The notes under the pieces are model-generated. The model ran no database searches. It was not told where the DNA came from and saw nothing but the letters and a program-made list of their open reading frames with translations. The translations under genes and the position numbers were made by a program. Source: Arenibacter certesii DSM 19833 (GTDB lineage: Bacteria > Bacteroidota > Bacteroidia > Flavobacteriales > Flavobacteriaceae). Taken from it: DNA of 64,000 bases. Location: assembly GCF_000429545.1 (NCBI RefSeq), contig NZ_KE386914.1, positions 62,001 through 126,000 on the forward strand. The letters run 5' to 3'. Below are positions 47,541 to 57,112 of the stretch, piece after piece; position 1 is the first letter of the stretch, and every line of letters starts with the position of its first letter.

Positions 47541-49646
47541 TTATTCTGGAATTATAAACTTAAAACTTTCGGTGTTGGACTGTAGAATGTATATTCCTGG
47601 GGGTAATCCGCTTACATCAATAATTGATTCCTCGTGGGCGTTTTCTATATGCTTAACTGAATTTCCGTAGATATTAATTATCTCTAGATCACTACTTGTT
47701 TCTTGGAAAACATGCATTTGGGAACCTTCAATAGGGTTTGGCGCAACTTGAAGGGCACCGTTTCCTTCTTGTGGGGAATTTGAACCTAAGGCGTTCTTTT
47801 GAGTTAGATTTCCAATAGCCTTATCCACCACATTAAATTGTGTTACATTATTTTCTTTTTGACCATTACTATCTGTAACCTCAACTTTAACAGTATGGGT
47901 GCCAAGAGTAACATTGGTAATTAGATGGGGGGTATAAAACGAAAGATCGGTATCCACTAGAATGCCATTTACGAAGACCTGATATTGAACGATATTGCTC
48001 TCACTTGGAATGGCAATATCAACTGGGATGGTTTCTCCTGCAATATAATTTGTACCATCAACTGGTGATATTATTTTTAAGATGGATTTATCTTCATTGG
48101 GAATATTCTCTTTTCCCCCCTCATCCCCTATTCTAGTGTTAATAGTTTTAATAGTTTTTAAACCCTTGCTATCCGTTGCTTCGGCCCTAATAGTATATAC
48201 ACCTTCATTTGTATTCGTAATTTTATGAGGGGTAAAATTACTTCCATCGGTATCTACCAGCTCATCATTTACAAAAATCTGATATTGAACAATCTTACTA
48301 TTATTGGCAGTTGTTAGGTCGACCGTAATAGTTTCCCCAACACCATAATGTGTACCCTCTATAGGGGATACAAAGTTAATCGAAGGAGTTTCGTTGTAAT
48401 TTGGATTATCGTTTTCATTTTCTTCATCCTCCCTATCTTCTTCATCTTCCTTATTCTTATCTTCTATAACCACTATTTTGGTGGTATATTTGGTTTTTTG
48501 ACCCTTATTGGTAGTCACTTCTGCTCGTATTTCGTAGTCTCCTTTTTTAATGTTCGTAATGATATGTGGCGTATAATTTACTCCGTCCGAATCAACTAAG
48601 TTGTTATTTACAAAAATTTGATGACTAATTATATTTAGTTGATTTTTTACTTTGAGATCAATAGTGACATCCTCCCCTACATTAAAAGTTTGTCCATTTT
48701 GGGGTGAGGTAATTAATAGCTCCATTGGCTCATTATTCTCGGGAAGCAGGGTCTTTTCACAAGGGTTTTCCATCAACTTCCTTGCATCATTATGATCAGG
48801 ATTCTTTTTGCCTCCATTAAACGGTCCTCCACTAATTAGAAAGTACGACATACCCGCATCGGAAGGATCAAAATAACCGCTAAAAGGATTTCGACTATAA
48901 ATCCAACGATTGTATGTTTTATTACTATCTCGCATCCAAGTCCAATTGCTTTTTGCAGAATTAAACCCACCATTCTGATCATTCAGTTTATTTGGGCTAT
49001 TACATCCCCCCTTATTACAATTTTCAACAAAGTTCACACCTTTTCTCTTAAATTCGGACTTTAGATCATCCCAATTATGAGCACCACTACAATGGGTATG
49101 ATCTTCATTCCATTTAGAGTGAGAGATTATGGTAACATTATCAAAACCTTTGGACGCATTTTTGAGCCCACGCCATACTGTTTCCATTGGTCCTCCTGCT
49201 AAGATCCACAATGGATTAGATTTAGTTGATTTCTCTATTTCGATGGTCATTTTATTAGTTGAAGCATTTCCCTGCCTTTCGTAATCATAAAAAATATTTG
49301 ATCCGTATCCGAAGTTTTCTATGATGCCAGCAGCGGTTATGCGCATGTTTTGACTATCATCACCAGCACCAGGGCCCATTCCATCCGATTCTGTTACGTT
49401 GGTTTCGCATATATGGTTGTTATATTCTATTTGTACTACCTTGTCCTTAAGTCCAGCTGCCCACCACAAACCTGCAGATAGGGCCATTGCCACAATATCA
49501 TCATCATCATGTACGTTTCCATCAAAGCTCATTACAACCCTACCACCAGGGAATTTCACTTCTGGTATAGGAGTACAGGCAGATTGACCGATAGTGTAAT
49601 AGGAGGTTAATAGGGACAGGGCAAATAAAATTAGTTTCGTCTTCAT
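47541..49646 (-). CDS. T9SS-secreted protein: nucleoside-hydrolase-like head, three Ig-like modules
   Basis: A 701-residue secreted protein. Signal peptide MKTKLILFALSLLTSYYTIG. Residues about 25-300 contain FDGNVHDDDDIVAMAL and NPLWILAGGPMETVWRGLKNA, which resemble the Asp cluster and GPLTN segment of nucleoside-hydrolase-like folds (as in DUF1593); I infer the fold, not the activity. Three Ig-like modules follow (about 305-400, 420-510, 520-610), each with GExxxxD, QxFVNxxLVD(T/S)D and YTPHxITN, separated by an acidic Asp/Glu/Asn-rich linker near 400-420. The final 75 residues form a T9SS type A tail (VAPNPIEG, IINIYGNSV, LPPGIYILQ). Probably a cell-surface glycan-related enzyme. Next to a GH43-like gene. 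Confidence 0.82.
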   Translation of the reverse strand: MKTKLILFALSLLTSYYTIGQSACTPIPEVKFPGGRVVMSFDGNVHDDDDIVAMALSAGLWWAAGLKDKVVQIEYNNHICETNVTESDGMGPGAGDDSQNMRITAAGIIENFGYGSNIFYDYERQGNASTNKMTIEIEKSTKSNPLWILAGGPMETVWRGLKNASKGFDNVTIISHSKWNEDHTHCSGAHNWDDLKSEFKRKGVNFVENCNKGGCNSPNKLNDQNGGFNSAKSNWTWMRDSNKTYNRWIYSRNPFSGYFDPSDAGMSYFLISGGPFNGGKKNPDHNDARKLMENPCEKTLLPENNEPMELLITSPQNGQTFNVGEDVTIDLKVKNQLNIISHQIFVNNNLVDSDGVNYTPHIITNIKKGDYEIRAEVTTNKGQKTKYTTKIVVIEDKNKEDEEDREDEENENDNPNYNETPSINFVSPIEGTHYGVGETITVDLTTANNSKIVQYQIFVNDELVDTDGSNFTPHKITNTNEGVYTIRAEATDSKGLKTIKTINTRIGDEGGKENIPNEDKSILKIISPVDGTNYIAGETIPVDIAIPSESNIVQYQVFVNGILVDTDLSFYTPHLITNVTLGTHTVKVEVTDSNGQKENNVTQFNVVDKAIGNLTQKNALGSNSPQEGNGALQVAPNPIEGSQMHVFQETSSDLEIINIYGNSVKHIENAHEESIIDVSGLPPGIYILQSNTESFKFIIPE

Positions 49647-49995
49647 AACGGGGAGTTAAATTTCACTATAAAATAATGAGCTAAACCATAAACTAGGTTC
49701 GGTATATTTTTCAATCTATAATTTAGATTTTCTTATATCCCCTATTTCAAAATTTTATGCCCAAACTTACCCGAAAATTTATAGATCATCTATTTCAATC
49801 AATTAAAATTTTGACTCAAATAGAGGATTAACGAACTGAAATATAGAGAGATAGTTGTTTAATAAGTTTTTACTTATAGTAACAATAGTAATAACCTACT
49901 TACCATCGTATTGTTAACGATATTAATAGATAGACATTTAAAGTGTAGAGCAAAAAACCGATAACCAGCAAGAAAAGGGCTTGCTCAGCTTACTA
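49647..49995. other. 349-base intergenic region, no gene seen
   Basis: Very AT-rich spacer between two minus-strand genes. It should hold the promoter of the T9SS protein gene, but I find no good consensus box. AATCTA and TAGATT around a 5-base gap (about 49713-49729) form only a weak hairpin. Confidence 0.4.
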
Positions 49996-51180
49996 CTATT
50001 CTTTTTTGAGTTTATTTAAAATACTTCGAGGCACTGAAATAATTGTTCCATGCCTAGCACCATCTGGGAATTTTACCCGATCAGAAACCTCTATCCAGTT
50101 TTCTAAATTTTCTGAAGAAACTGCTCCGTATTGGTGATGTATATATTTATCAAAATAAACAATAAACTTTCCATTTACATAGGTTGTAGTAGGACCTTCC
50201 GCCCAATAGTCCCCTGTGATAGGTTTCCCTGGTGCACTATAGGGACCTTCCACAGAACTACTAAAGGCTATCTTAATATTTTTTTGGGCGGGCTCAATAG
50301 TTTCATCCTTTAAAAACATTACATACTGGTCTTTAACTTTTATGATATGTGAATCTATTACATTAAAACCGGGTTCATACAGTAGTTGCGTTTTGGTGTA
50401 GTTTTTAAAATCTTTTGTTGTGGTGTAATATATGCGATGGTTATATCCATTTTCTTTTTCAGACTTTGTTTCTTGAAATTGCCCTTCCACTGTACTGGCC
50501 CAATAGATTATATATCTCTCAGTATCAAGGTCGAATGTTATTTCGGGTGCCCAGGTATTTCGACTATCTTTTTCATGGGCCATAACGGGAATAAACTGTT
50601 GTTCGGACCAATTTATAAGATCTTTAGAGTAGGCATACCCTATCCCATTATCCGTCCAACTTACCGTCCATACCATGTGATAGTTGCCGTCTCCCCCTAT
50701 AATTATGCATGGGTCGCGCATAAGTTTATCTTTTCCTACGGTTGGACTCAAAAATGATGTGTCGTTCTTTAAAGCCTTCCATACAAATCCGTCCTCGCTA
50801 AACGCCAAATGGAGTCCGTCCTCACCATTGCCTTTAAAGTAGGAGAATAACAGCACATCATCCTGGGGATTTCCGACTTCTAGATAAATAGGAGGCCATT
50901 GTTCTACATCTAGGTTTGTAGCAGATACTACCTTTGCCTCCGTAGAATCCTCAACAGATGGGCTGCTCATTCCATATTGCTCTTTAAAAGATAATGAAAG
51001 GTCATTTTTCCAAACATTATCATTTGAGTATTGACCCCTTATTTCAAAATTCTTATCGTGATTTACCACCGTATTAATTCTATAAAGGTCTGGTGACATC
51101 CTGGAATGGGATAATAATGTCCCGTATGTGATATAAAATAAGAGGGTGATAAATTGGTATTTAAAATTTTTCCTGGCCAT
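49996..51180 (-). CDS. GH43-like five-bladed propeller glycosidase, exported
   Basis: A 394-residue protein with a hydrophobic N-terminus (FQFITLLFYITYGTLLSHS-like segment, residues 8-27). The mature half from about 120 has the features of a GH43/GH117-type propeller: FSYFKGNGEDGLHLAFSEDG, LMRDPCIIIGGDGNYHMVWTVS (Asp base region), NTWAPEITFDLDTERYIIYWAST (Asp modulating pKa region) and AEGPTTTYVNGKFIVYFDKY (likely catalytic Glu). It probably removes arabinose, xylose or galactose residues from a polysaccharide; the specificity cannot be read. It lies downstream of the lipoprotein gene and upstream of the T9SS gene on the same strand. Confidence 0.84.
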   Translation of the reverse strand: MARKNFKYQFITLLFYITYGTLLSHSRMSPDLYRINTVVNHDKNFEIRGQYSNDNVWKNDLSLSFKEQYGMSSPSVEDSTEAKVVSATNLDVEQWPPIYLEVGNPQDDVLLFSYFKGNGEDGLHLAFSEDGFVWKALKNDTSFLSPTVGKDKLMRDPCIIIGGDGNYHMVWTVSWTDNGIGYAYSKDLINWSEQQFIPVMAHEKDSRNTWAPEITFDLDTERYIIYWASTVEGQFQETKSEKENGYNHRIYYTTTKDFKNYTKTQLLYEPGFNVIDSHIIKVKDQYVMFLKDETIEPAQKNIKIAFSSSVEGPYSAPGKPITGDYWAEGPTTTYVNGKFIVYFDKYIHHQYGAVSSENLENWIEVSDRVKFPDGARHGTIISVPRSILNKLKKE

Positions 51181-51283
51181 TTGGTAATATAGTTTTTTAA
51201 AGCTTCTCTTTTCAGCGGGAGTCTGATTTTGTATACAACGTTGGCCGGATTGTGTTGATAAAGCAAATTTCTACTGAAATCGA

Positions 51284-52126
51284 TTACTCAAAATAGTCTT
51301 CTGGCAGGTACACATAATAAGAATTAGAAGAAATATGTTTAAAACGATAATTTACCTTCATATTATAATATGCAAAGTCTGTCTCTTCACTTAAAACCAT
51401 AGTGTTCTTAGGTATTCCGATAGGAAAAGAAATAGGGAGTTCTATATCACCCTCCAAATTATTAAAGTGATGCAAAGGCCGCATATCTATATCACTAGTA
51501 CCCACATAAAATACCGAAGGATCTGGTTGACCTTTAAAAAACACCTCATATTTTTCACCTTTAAAAACTTCCCAACCATGAACCGAATCTCCAAAATTTT
51601 TAATTTCTCCTCTTGGCTTCCAAAAATAGGAGAATTCCTTTTCATCAACAAAATCAATTACCTGTCTATCTATTGTATTCGGCGTATTCATCTCAGGTTC
51701 TTGATAATTAAAAATATATTCTCCATTTGGCTTAGCAAGTACCCATTCGCACATTTCACTACTCACTCCAAAAGAGCTTAATCTTTCAAACAACCAATAG
51801 TTTAAATTTGGTTCCCTAAATACCCACATTTCCTTCCATTCTCTATCTTCACTGAGATATTCCCAGATCCATAATTCGGTGAAATGAATTTCTTTTATAC
51901 CTTCCGTATTATTAGGCTCCGCATACTGATCCTCATACTGCTGAAAGTCTACTTCTGCTTCTTCACTTTCCAACTCTGGATCACCTATGATTATAGTGCT
52001 ATTTTCAAAATGATCCAATGCATCAACTTCTATTAGGGAATCTGTTGTTCCTTTAAATTTTTCTGATATAAATGCGCAGCTTGTAAAAAGAAAGAGTAAG
52101 CTAAAGTAAGTCAAACACTTTGTCAT
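51284..52126 (-). CDS. lipoprotein of unknown function
   Basis: A 280-residue lipoprotein: signal MTKCLTYFSLLFLFTSC with a lipobox FTSC (Cys17). The mature part is acidic in its first 70 residues (DPELESEEAEVDFQQYEDQY) and then Trp/Tyr-rich (ELWIWEYLSEDREWKEMWVF, YFWKPRGEIKNF, GWEVFKGEKYEVFF), suggesting a beta-rich fold. No family recognised. First of three minus-strand genes with glycan-related neighbours (GH43-like and T9SS); a role in surface glycan handling is only context. The stop is about 100 bases before the GH43-like start. Confidence 0.72.
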   Translation of the reverse strand: MTKCLTYFSLLFLFTSCAFISEKFKGTTDSLIEVDALDHFENSTIIIGDPELESEEAEVDFQQYEDQYAEPNNTEGIKEIHFTELWIWEYLSEDREWKEMWVFREPNLNYWLFERLSSFGVSSEMCEWVLAKPNGEYIFNYQEPEMNTPNTIDRQVIDFVDEKEFSYFWKPRGEIKNFGDSVHGWEVFKGEKYEVFFKGQPDPSVFYVGTSDIDMRPLHHFNNLEGDIELPISFPIGIPKNTMVLSEETDFAYYNMKVNYRFKHISSNSYYVYLPEDYFE

Positions 52127-52503
52127 TATTATAACTTCTTAAGTTGTTCAATAGAAATTTGATACTTATATCCGAATTTTAAATATATGCAAAAATTTTC
52201 CTTTTGATCGCCTAATTAAAGTAAACCCAGAGGTTTAAAGATGAATATTCGTTTAAAATCAGTAAAGCTTATAATTAACCTGATATTGAAGATTTAGAAT
52301 CTAAAATCACTACATAACGGATAGCACTATAATCACCTAAGAATACAATCTATTTTTTCACTAATATCTATTTGCGTATGCAAGAAGCTTGCTCAATTTT
52401 TTTTTAGTTGAGTTTAATAAAATAGAAACCTTATTTTTAACTGTCTAAGGACAATAAAAGCTTCGGTTAAGTTCAATTAAAAACATCAAGAAACCTTCCA
52501 ATA
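52127..52503. other. 377-base intergenic region between divergent genes
   Basis: AT-rich promoter region for the lipoprotein (minus) and the serine hydrolase (plus). There is no gene, no good consensus promoter and only a small stem (CTCAA and TTGAG around a T-run, about 52396-52415). Confidence 0.4.
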
Positions 52504-54078
52504 ATGAAAAAATCCATATCACCATACTTAGTCGCATTTTATTTATTGGTAGGTCAAAACTTAATGAGCCAGAACTATAGTTCTTTTCAAATAGATTCCA
52601 TAGTCAAAAAATCTATGTCTATAAGGCCTAATGCTGGGATAGCCGTTGCGGTGGTTAAAGACAATGAGGTGGTTCATTTAAAAGGCTATGGGGTAACATC
52701 TATCCTTACCAAGGAAGCAGTAGATGAGAATACACTGTTTGCAATAGCCTCTAACTCCAAAGCGTTTACTACCACGGCACTAGCCATATTGGTGGATGAA
52801 GGCAAACTTAGTTGGGATGATAAGGTTGTGGATCATATCCCTGAATTTAAAATGTACTCCCCTTATGTTACGGAAAACTTTAATATACAAGATTTACTAA
52901 CACACCGGAGCGGTTTAGGTTTAGGCGCTGGAGATTTAATGTTCTTCCCTGATGGGTCTGATTTTACTATTGGGGATGTATTACAAAGTTTTCAGTATCA
53001 AAAGCCCGTATCCGCATTCAGGACGAAATACGATTATGATAATTTACTTTACGTAGTGGCCGGGGAAGTAGTAGCACGAGTAAGTGGAATGGGCTGGGCC
53101 AACTTTGTAGAAACCAAAATAATGGATCCTTTGGGGATGAATAGGTCTGTTGGCGTATATCAGCGATTACAAGATAAAAACAATGTCGCATTTCCACACT
53201 CAAGCGAAAATGGTGAACTAAGGCAATTGGAACATTATACAAAAAGTGACGCATCACTTGGTGCTGCAGGGGGAATATATGCCAGTGTAAACGATCTAAG
53301 CAAGTGGCTATTGTTAAATTTAAATAACGGGAAATATGGTGCGAATTTTAACAAACAACTTATTTCTGAAAACAATCATAAGGAATTGTGGAAACCCCAC
53401 ACCAATATAGGTTTTAATGTGGCGCCATCACCACCGTATAAAACTCACTTTAGCGCTTATGGTCTAGGTTGGCTTCTGAGTGATAAAAACGGATTTATTG
53501 TTGTAGAACATACCGGAGGGCTGCCTGGGATGCTATCTAGAACCATGCTTATTCCCGAACTAAATGTTGGGATTGTTGTACTAACCAATACTGATCCAGG
53601 TGCGTATAGTTTTTCTACTATAGCCAGTACCATAGCGGACGCTTATCTCGGTGTAGATAAAACCGACTGGATAGCCAATGCAGATAAGAGGTTACAGGAA
53701 AGTGAAGCGGAATCCGATTCGATTACCACAGCGGTGTGGCAAACGGTAGCCAAACCGAAATCAACCAAAATTGACTACTCCAATTTTGTTGGCACCTACC
53801 AAGATAATTGGTTTGGGAAGGTAGAAGTCTTTTTAAAAAATGGCAAGCCATGGTTTACATCCTATAGATCCCCAAAGTTAAATGGAGAGATGTTTTTTTA
53901 TAAAGCGAATACGTTTGCAGTAAAATGGGAATATAGGGATATGCCGTGTGACGCTTTTGCTATGTTCACTTTAGATGAGAATGGTAAGGCAATAGGAATA
54001 AAAATGAAAGGCATATCACCGTATATAGATTTCAGCTTCGATTTCCAAGATTTAGATCTAAAACGAATTGACAAATAA
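52504..54078 (+). CDS. serine hydrolase, beta-lactamase/esterase class C type, exported
   Basis: A 524-residue penicillin-binding-like serine hydrolase. Signal peptide MKKSISPYLVAFYLLVGQNLMSQ. The active-site SxxK is SNSKAF (about residue 84), the YxN is in YDYDNLLYVVAGEV, and HTGGLPGM takes the KTG-like place. The last 100 or so residues (YSNFVGTYQDNWFGKVEVFL) are a DUF3471-type lipocalin-like domain. Family roles include D-amino peptide cleavage, esterase and beta-lactamase activity; sequence alone does not separate these. Monocistronic; a long hairpin follows the stop. Confidence 0.92.
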   Translation: MKKSISPYLVAFYLLVGQNLMSQNYSSFQIDSIVKKSMSIRPNAGIAVAVVKDNEVVHLKGYGVTSILTKEAVDENTLFAIASNSKAFTTTALAILVDEGKLSWDDKVVDHIPEFKMYSPYVTENFNIQDLLTHRSGLGLGAGDLMFFPDGSDFTIGDVLQSFQYQKPVSAFRTKYDYDNLLYVVAGEVVARVSGMGWANFVETKIMDPLGMNRSVGVYQRLQDKNNVAFPHSSENGELRQLEHYTKSDASLGAAGGIYASVNDLSKWLLLNLNNGKYGANFNKQLISENNHKELWKPHTNIGFNVAPSPPYKTHFSAYGLGWLLSDKNGFIVVEHTGGLPGMLSRTMLIPELNVGIVVLTNTDPGAYSFSTIASTIADAYLGVDKTDWIANADKRLQESEAESDSITTAVWQTVAKPKSTKIDYSNFVGTYQDNWFGKVEVFLKNGKPWFTSYRSPKLNGEMFFYKANTFAVKWEYRDMPCDAFAMFTLDENGKAIGIKMKGISPYIDFSFDFQDLDLKRIDK

Positions 54079-54220
54079 GCATAGAGGGATAACCGTCATA
54101 AATTCAGGGAGTTTTCCCTTAACATTTCTGCGCTTCAGTTTTAATTGTTTTATTGTATAATTACTACATCTGTCCTATTCTAGCGCATCTTACTAAATTG
54201 GCTTGTAAAAAATGTAGTTC

Positions 54221-54270
54221 AATAGTATAAAATCTGCCCAAAGAAAGGCAGATTTCATACTATTTTACAT
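54221..54270. terminator. long-stem bidirectional terminator
   Basis: AATAGTAT-A-AAATCTGCC and GGCAGATTT-C-ATACTATT form a stem of 18 bp with one mismatch and an 8-base loop; T-rich on the plus strand. It lies between convergent genes ending at 54078 and 54340. Confidence 0.75.
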
Positions 54271-54339
54271 TACCCATTTGATCATTCCATATTAAAAAAA
54301 ATGTATTGATTTTGGATAGCCAGAAAACAAATTATAACA

Positions 54340-55173
54340 CTAGTTAGTATGTGGAACTACAAAAAATGGAATGTCGGAATGATATCCTAATCGCTTTATA
54401 ACGGGCTCTTTAATAAAATCCTCAATTATACCATGCTCATAATTAATCATAGTAAGGATATTGATATTATTTTCCTCAATAAAGCTTTCTATTGCATGTT
54501 CCTTCTTCCCTTTGTCAGGCACCCAATTAAAACTATGCTGATAGTCCTTTAAATTAGTTTTTAGGAAATCCATATTCGCATTCTGTGTTTCAGTAAGGTG
54601 CTCCTTGCTATTAATATGCAGCACTTTAATTCTTGAGTTATGGATATCTGCTAAATTTTTTATGGGCTGTAATTCATCTCCATACCCTCTATTAAAATCG
54701 GTAGGAAAGCCAATCTGATTTGGTGTTACATATGCAAAATTACTTGGCACCAACAATAAAGGACAAAGTCTCACCTTGTCTATTACAGATACGGTATTGC
54801 TTCCTAAAAGAAACTCTTTGGCACCCGTAGCACCTTTTGTTCCCATTATTATTTGGTCTATATGATGCTCTTCAATTACATTTTTTATAGCATCCAATAA
54901 CGGATCTAGACGAAAAAGGATTTCAAACTTATGCTCGCTGTTTGTGCTTTCACTTATAGCGAGTTCTTTCACCTCTGCCAAATGCGCTTTTGATTTGTCT
55001 TGAAGAATGTCTATATAACTAGGAGAAACATAGGTCCTAGAGCCGGAACTGAATGTCCAAGCGTGTAAAAAATAAAAGGTACACGGCTTTTCAGCATATA
55101 GTTTTAAAGCATATAGTGCAGCACTCCAGGCATTTTCTGAAAAATCTGTTGGTATTAAAATATGATGTCTCAT
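54340..55173 (-). CDS. tandem universal stress protein
   Basis: Two UspA-like domains in 277 residues. I start at ATG 55173 (MRHHILIPTDFSENAW); two upstream ATGs (55179, 55194) add at most seven residues. Domain 1 (1-140) retains the ATP-binding G-2x-G-9x-GS motif: GTKGATGAKEFLLGSN. Domain 2 (about 145-277) has ITMINYEHGIIEDF-like sequence in that place and has lost it, so only one half should bind nucleotide. Role in stress or energy-state response is inferred from the family. Divergent from the APC permease gene. Confidence 0.9.
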   Translation of the reverse strand: MRHHILIPTDFSENAWSAALYALKLYAEKPCTFYFLHAWTFSSGSRTYVSPSYIDILQDKSKAHLAEVKELAISESTNSEHKFEILFRLDPLLDAIKNVIEEHHIDQIIMGTKGATGAKEFLLGSNTVSVIDKVRLCPLLLVPSNFAYVTPNQIGFPTDFNRGYGDELQPIKNLADIHNSRIKVLHINSKEHLTETQNANMDFLKTNLKDYQHSFNWVPDKGKKEHAIESFIEENNINILTMINYEHGIIEDFIKEPVIKRLGYHSDIPFFVVPHTN

Positions 55174-55531
55174 GCTCATATTACTTCTTATCATTTTTAA
55201 AAAATTAAATCTTCATTCTAAAAAGTAAAACTAAGAAATAACGACTAGGAGTAAAATGACATCTGTCAGGTTTTAATCGAATTTAATAAACAAGCGTTGG
55301 CTGTCAATTACCGGGTTATTACTTCCGGTCGTCTAACCTCACTACGGTCATTGATTACGCTACTTAAATAGAACTTGTTCTCTCAAGGTTTAATATTTAT
55401 CTTCCCCCCCTATTTAACATCCTGCTTTTATAGCTACATAAGAAGTAGAAATTGAGGTAAATGATCCCTATTGGGAATGGATAAATGGAAGTAGCAAATG
55501 TTTAATTGATAGTAACTACAAAAGAGAAAGA
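55174..55531. other. 358-base intergenic region between divergent genes
   Basis: Upstream region of the stress protein (minus) and permease (plus). No gene. A purine-rich stretch (AAAGAGAAAG) just before the permease ATG may serve as ribosome binding site. ACCGG and CCGGT about 10 bases apart (about 55312-55332) make only a weak hairpin. Confidence 0.4.
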
Positions 55532-56788
55532 ATGAAAAATCCCGTTGATAAAGGGCTTCTAAGGTCTTTAACCTTAATGGATGCGATTGGCATTGGTTTA
55601 GGTGCGATTATAGGAGCCGGTATATTTGTAGTAACCGGAATTGCAGCTGGTGTTTCGGGTCCGGCTTTTATCATTGGACTTTTGGCAGCAGGAATTATCG
55701 CTGCTTTTAATGCATTGAGTTCAGCACAATTAGCAGCTGTATATCCGCATTCCGGAGGCACCTACGAATATGGGTATATTTTAATAAATCCCGCTTTTGG
55801 TTTTTCCGCTGGTTGGATGTTTCTAATTAGCAAACTTTCGGCAGCAGGTGTTGTAGCTATAGGATTTGGTAGCTATTTTCATCAATTAGTTCCAATAGTA
55901 TCTCCTATTACCCTTTCTATTATGGCCGTTATTCTGCTCACAGCTGCCAATTATTTTGGTATTAAAAAAGTTGGTATTTTGAATTTTGCTATTATCACCG
56001 TCACCCTGATTTCCCTTTTATATTTAACGTTTAGTGGAATATCCGAAATTAAAGAGGAGAACTTTAAACCCTTTGCGCCATTTGGAATTTCAGGAATAGC
56101 AGAAGCTGCGGCAATCCTATTTTTTGCATTTACGGGATACGCGAGAATCGCGACGCTTGCAGAAGAAGTAGCGGAGCCCAAGAAAACTATACCTAAAGCA
56201 ATTATTATTACCATTGTAACTGCTATAGTATTATATGTTGCCATTTCTATAGTAGCTATTGGGGTTATAGGTTCGGAAAAGATGGCAAATAGCACTTCTC
56301 CTTTACAAGTGGTTGCCAACGCACTTTCTACTCCTGCAATTAGCACTATAATAACTATAGGCGCTTCTACGGCCATGTTAGGGGTACTACTAAGTCAGGT
56401 TTTAGGAATAAGTAGAATGATGCTGGCCATGGGTAGGCGGCGCGATTTGCCACCTATATTTCAAAACATACACAGTCAATATCAGGTACCCCATATAGGG
56501 ATAGTGGTTACAGGTGCAATCATTTTACTGTTTACCATCCTCGGATCATTCGAGTTTATTGTAAGAGCGGCCACGTTTACTATTCTGTTGTATTACAGCA
56601 TAACTAATATTGCAGCCATAAGACAACCTTTAAAGGAACGGTTATATGGCAAATTCATCCCTATTTGTGGTCTTTTAGGATGCTTAATTATGTCGGTATC
56701 CTTACCCATAAACGTGATAATTTCTGGTGTTGGATTACTCATTATTGGTTTTGTGATCCGGTTCTTAGTTCATAAAGTATATCGGTAG
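55532..56788 (+). CDS. APC-superfamily amino acid permease
   Basis: A 418-residue inner-membrane transporter with about 11-12 hydrophobic segments. The APC signature GIGLGAIIGAGIFVVTGIAAG is seen as the first helix, PHSGGTYEYGYI follows, and AFTGYARIATLAEEVAEPKKTIPKAI is the conserved loop after helix 6 (quoted in part). Length is a little short for the family (about 430-480). It would import amino acids or a related amine with proton; the substrate is not identifiable. Purine-rich RBS-like sequence precedes the ATG. Confidence 0.9.
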   Translation: MKNPVDKGLLRSLTLMDAIGIGLGAIIGAGIFVVTGIAAGVSGPAFIIGLLAAGIIAAFNALSSAQLAAVYPHSGGTYEYGYILINPAFGFSAGWMFLISKLSAAGVVAIGFGSYFHQLVPIVSPITLSIMAVILLTAANYFGIKKVGILNFAIITVTLISLLYLTFSGISEIKEENFKPFAPFGISGIAEAAAILFFAFTGYARIATLAEEVAEPKKTIPKAIIITIVTAIVLYVAISIVAIGVIGSEKMANSTSPLQVVANALSTPAISTIITIGASTAMLGVLLSQVLGISRMMLAMGRRRDLPPIFQNIHSQYQVPHIGIVVTGAIILLFTILGSFEFIVRAATFTILLYYSITNIAAIRQPLKERLYGKFIPICGLLGCLIMSVSLPINVIISGVGLLIIGFVIRFLVHKVYR

Positions 56789-57112
56789 GCCCTATACTAA
56801 CCTTCTTCTATACCTAGAATTTGGATTTAGGAGTCAACAAAAATAGGTATGGTATATCAATTTGATTACTATGAGATGTGGGTCGATTATTTTTTTGTAT
56901 CAAATTTTAGCAAGCAGCTCTCTAACTAGGAGTTTCCATTTCATATTCAATCCATTCCCTAAAAACCACTAAACCACTCATTTTTAGTCGTTTTACACTA
57001 CTATCATTTGCCATCTGCGGAAAATAGGCTATGTTGCTCAATTTGGTAAGAAAAAGAAAAACAGAAATGCCTTTCTTCTATTTTCTTCATAATGTCTATT
57101 ATCATTTAATAC
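56789..57112. other. 324-base intergenic region, no gene seen
   Basis: AT-rich spacer between the permease and the RNA methyltransferase, both on the plus strand. No strong terminator or consensus promoter found. Confidence 0.4.

Noticed and set aside
48060-48480. Repetitive sequence resembling a tandem DNA repeat
   Set aside because: The similarity is between the Ig-like protein modules and is diverged at DNA level; explained by domain duplication.
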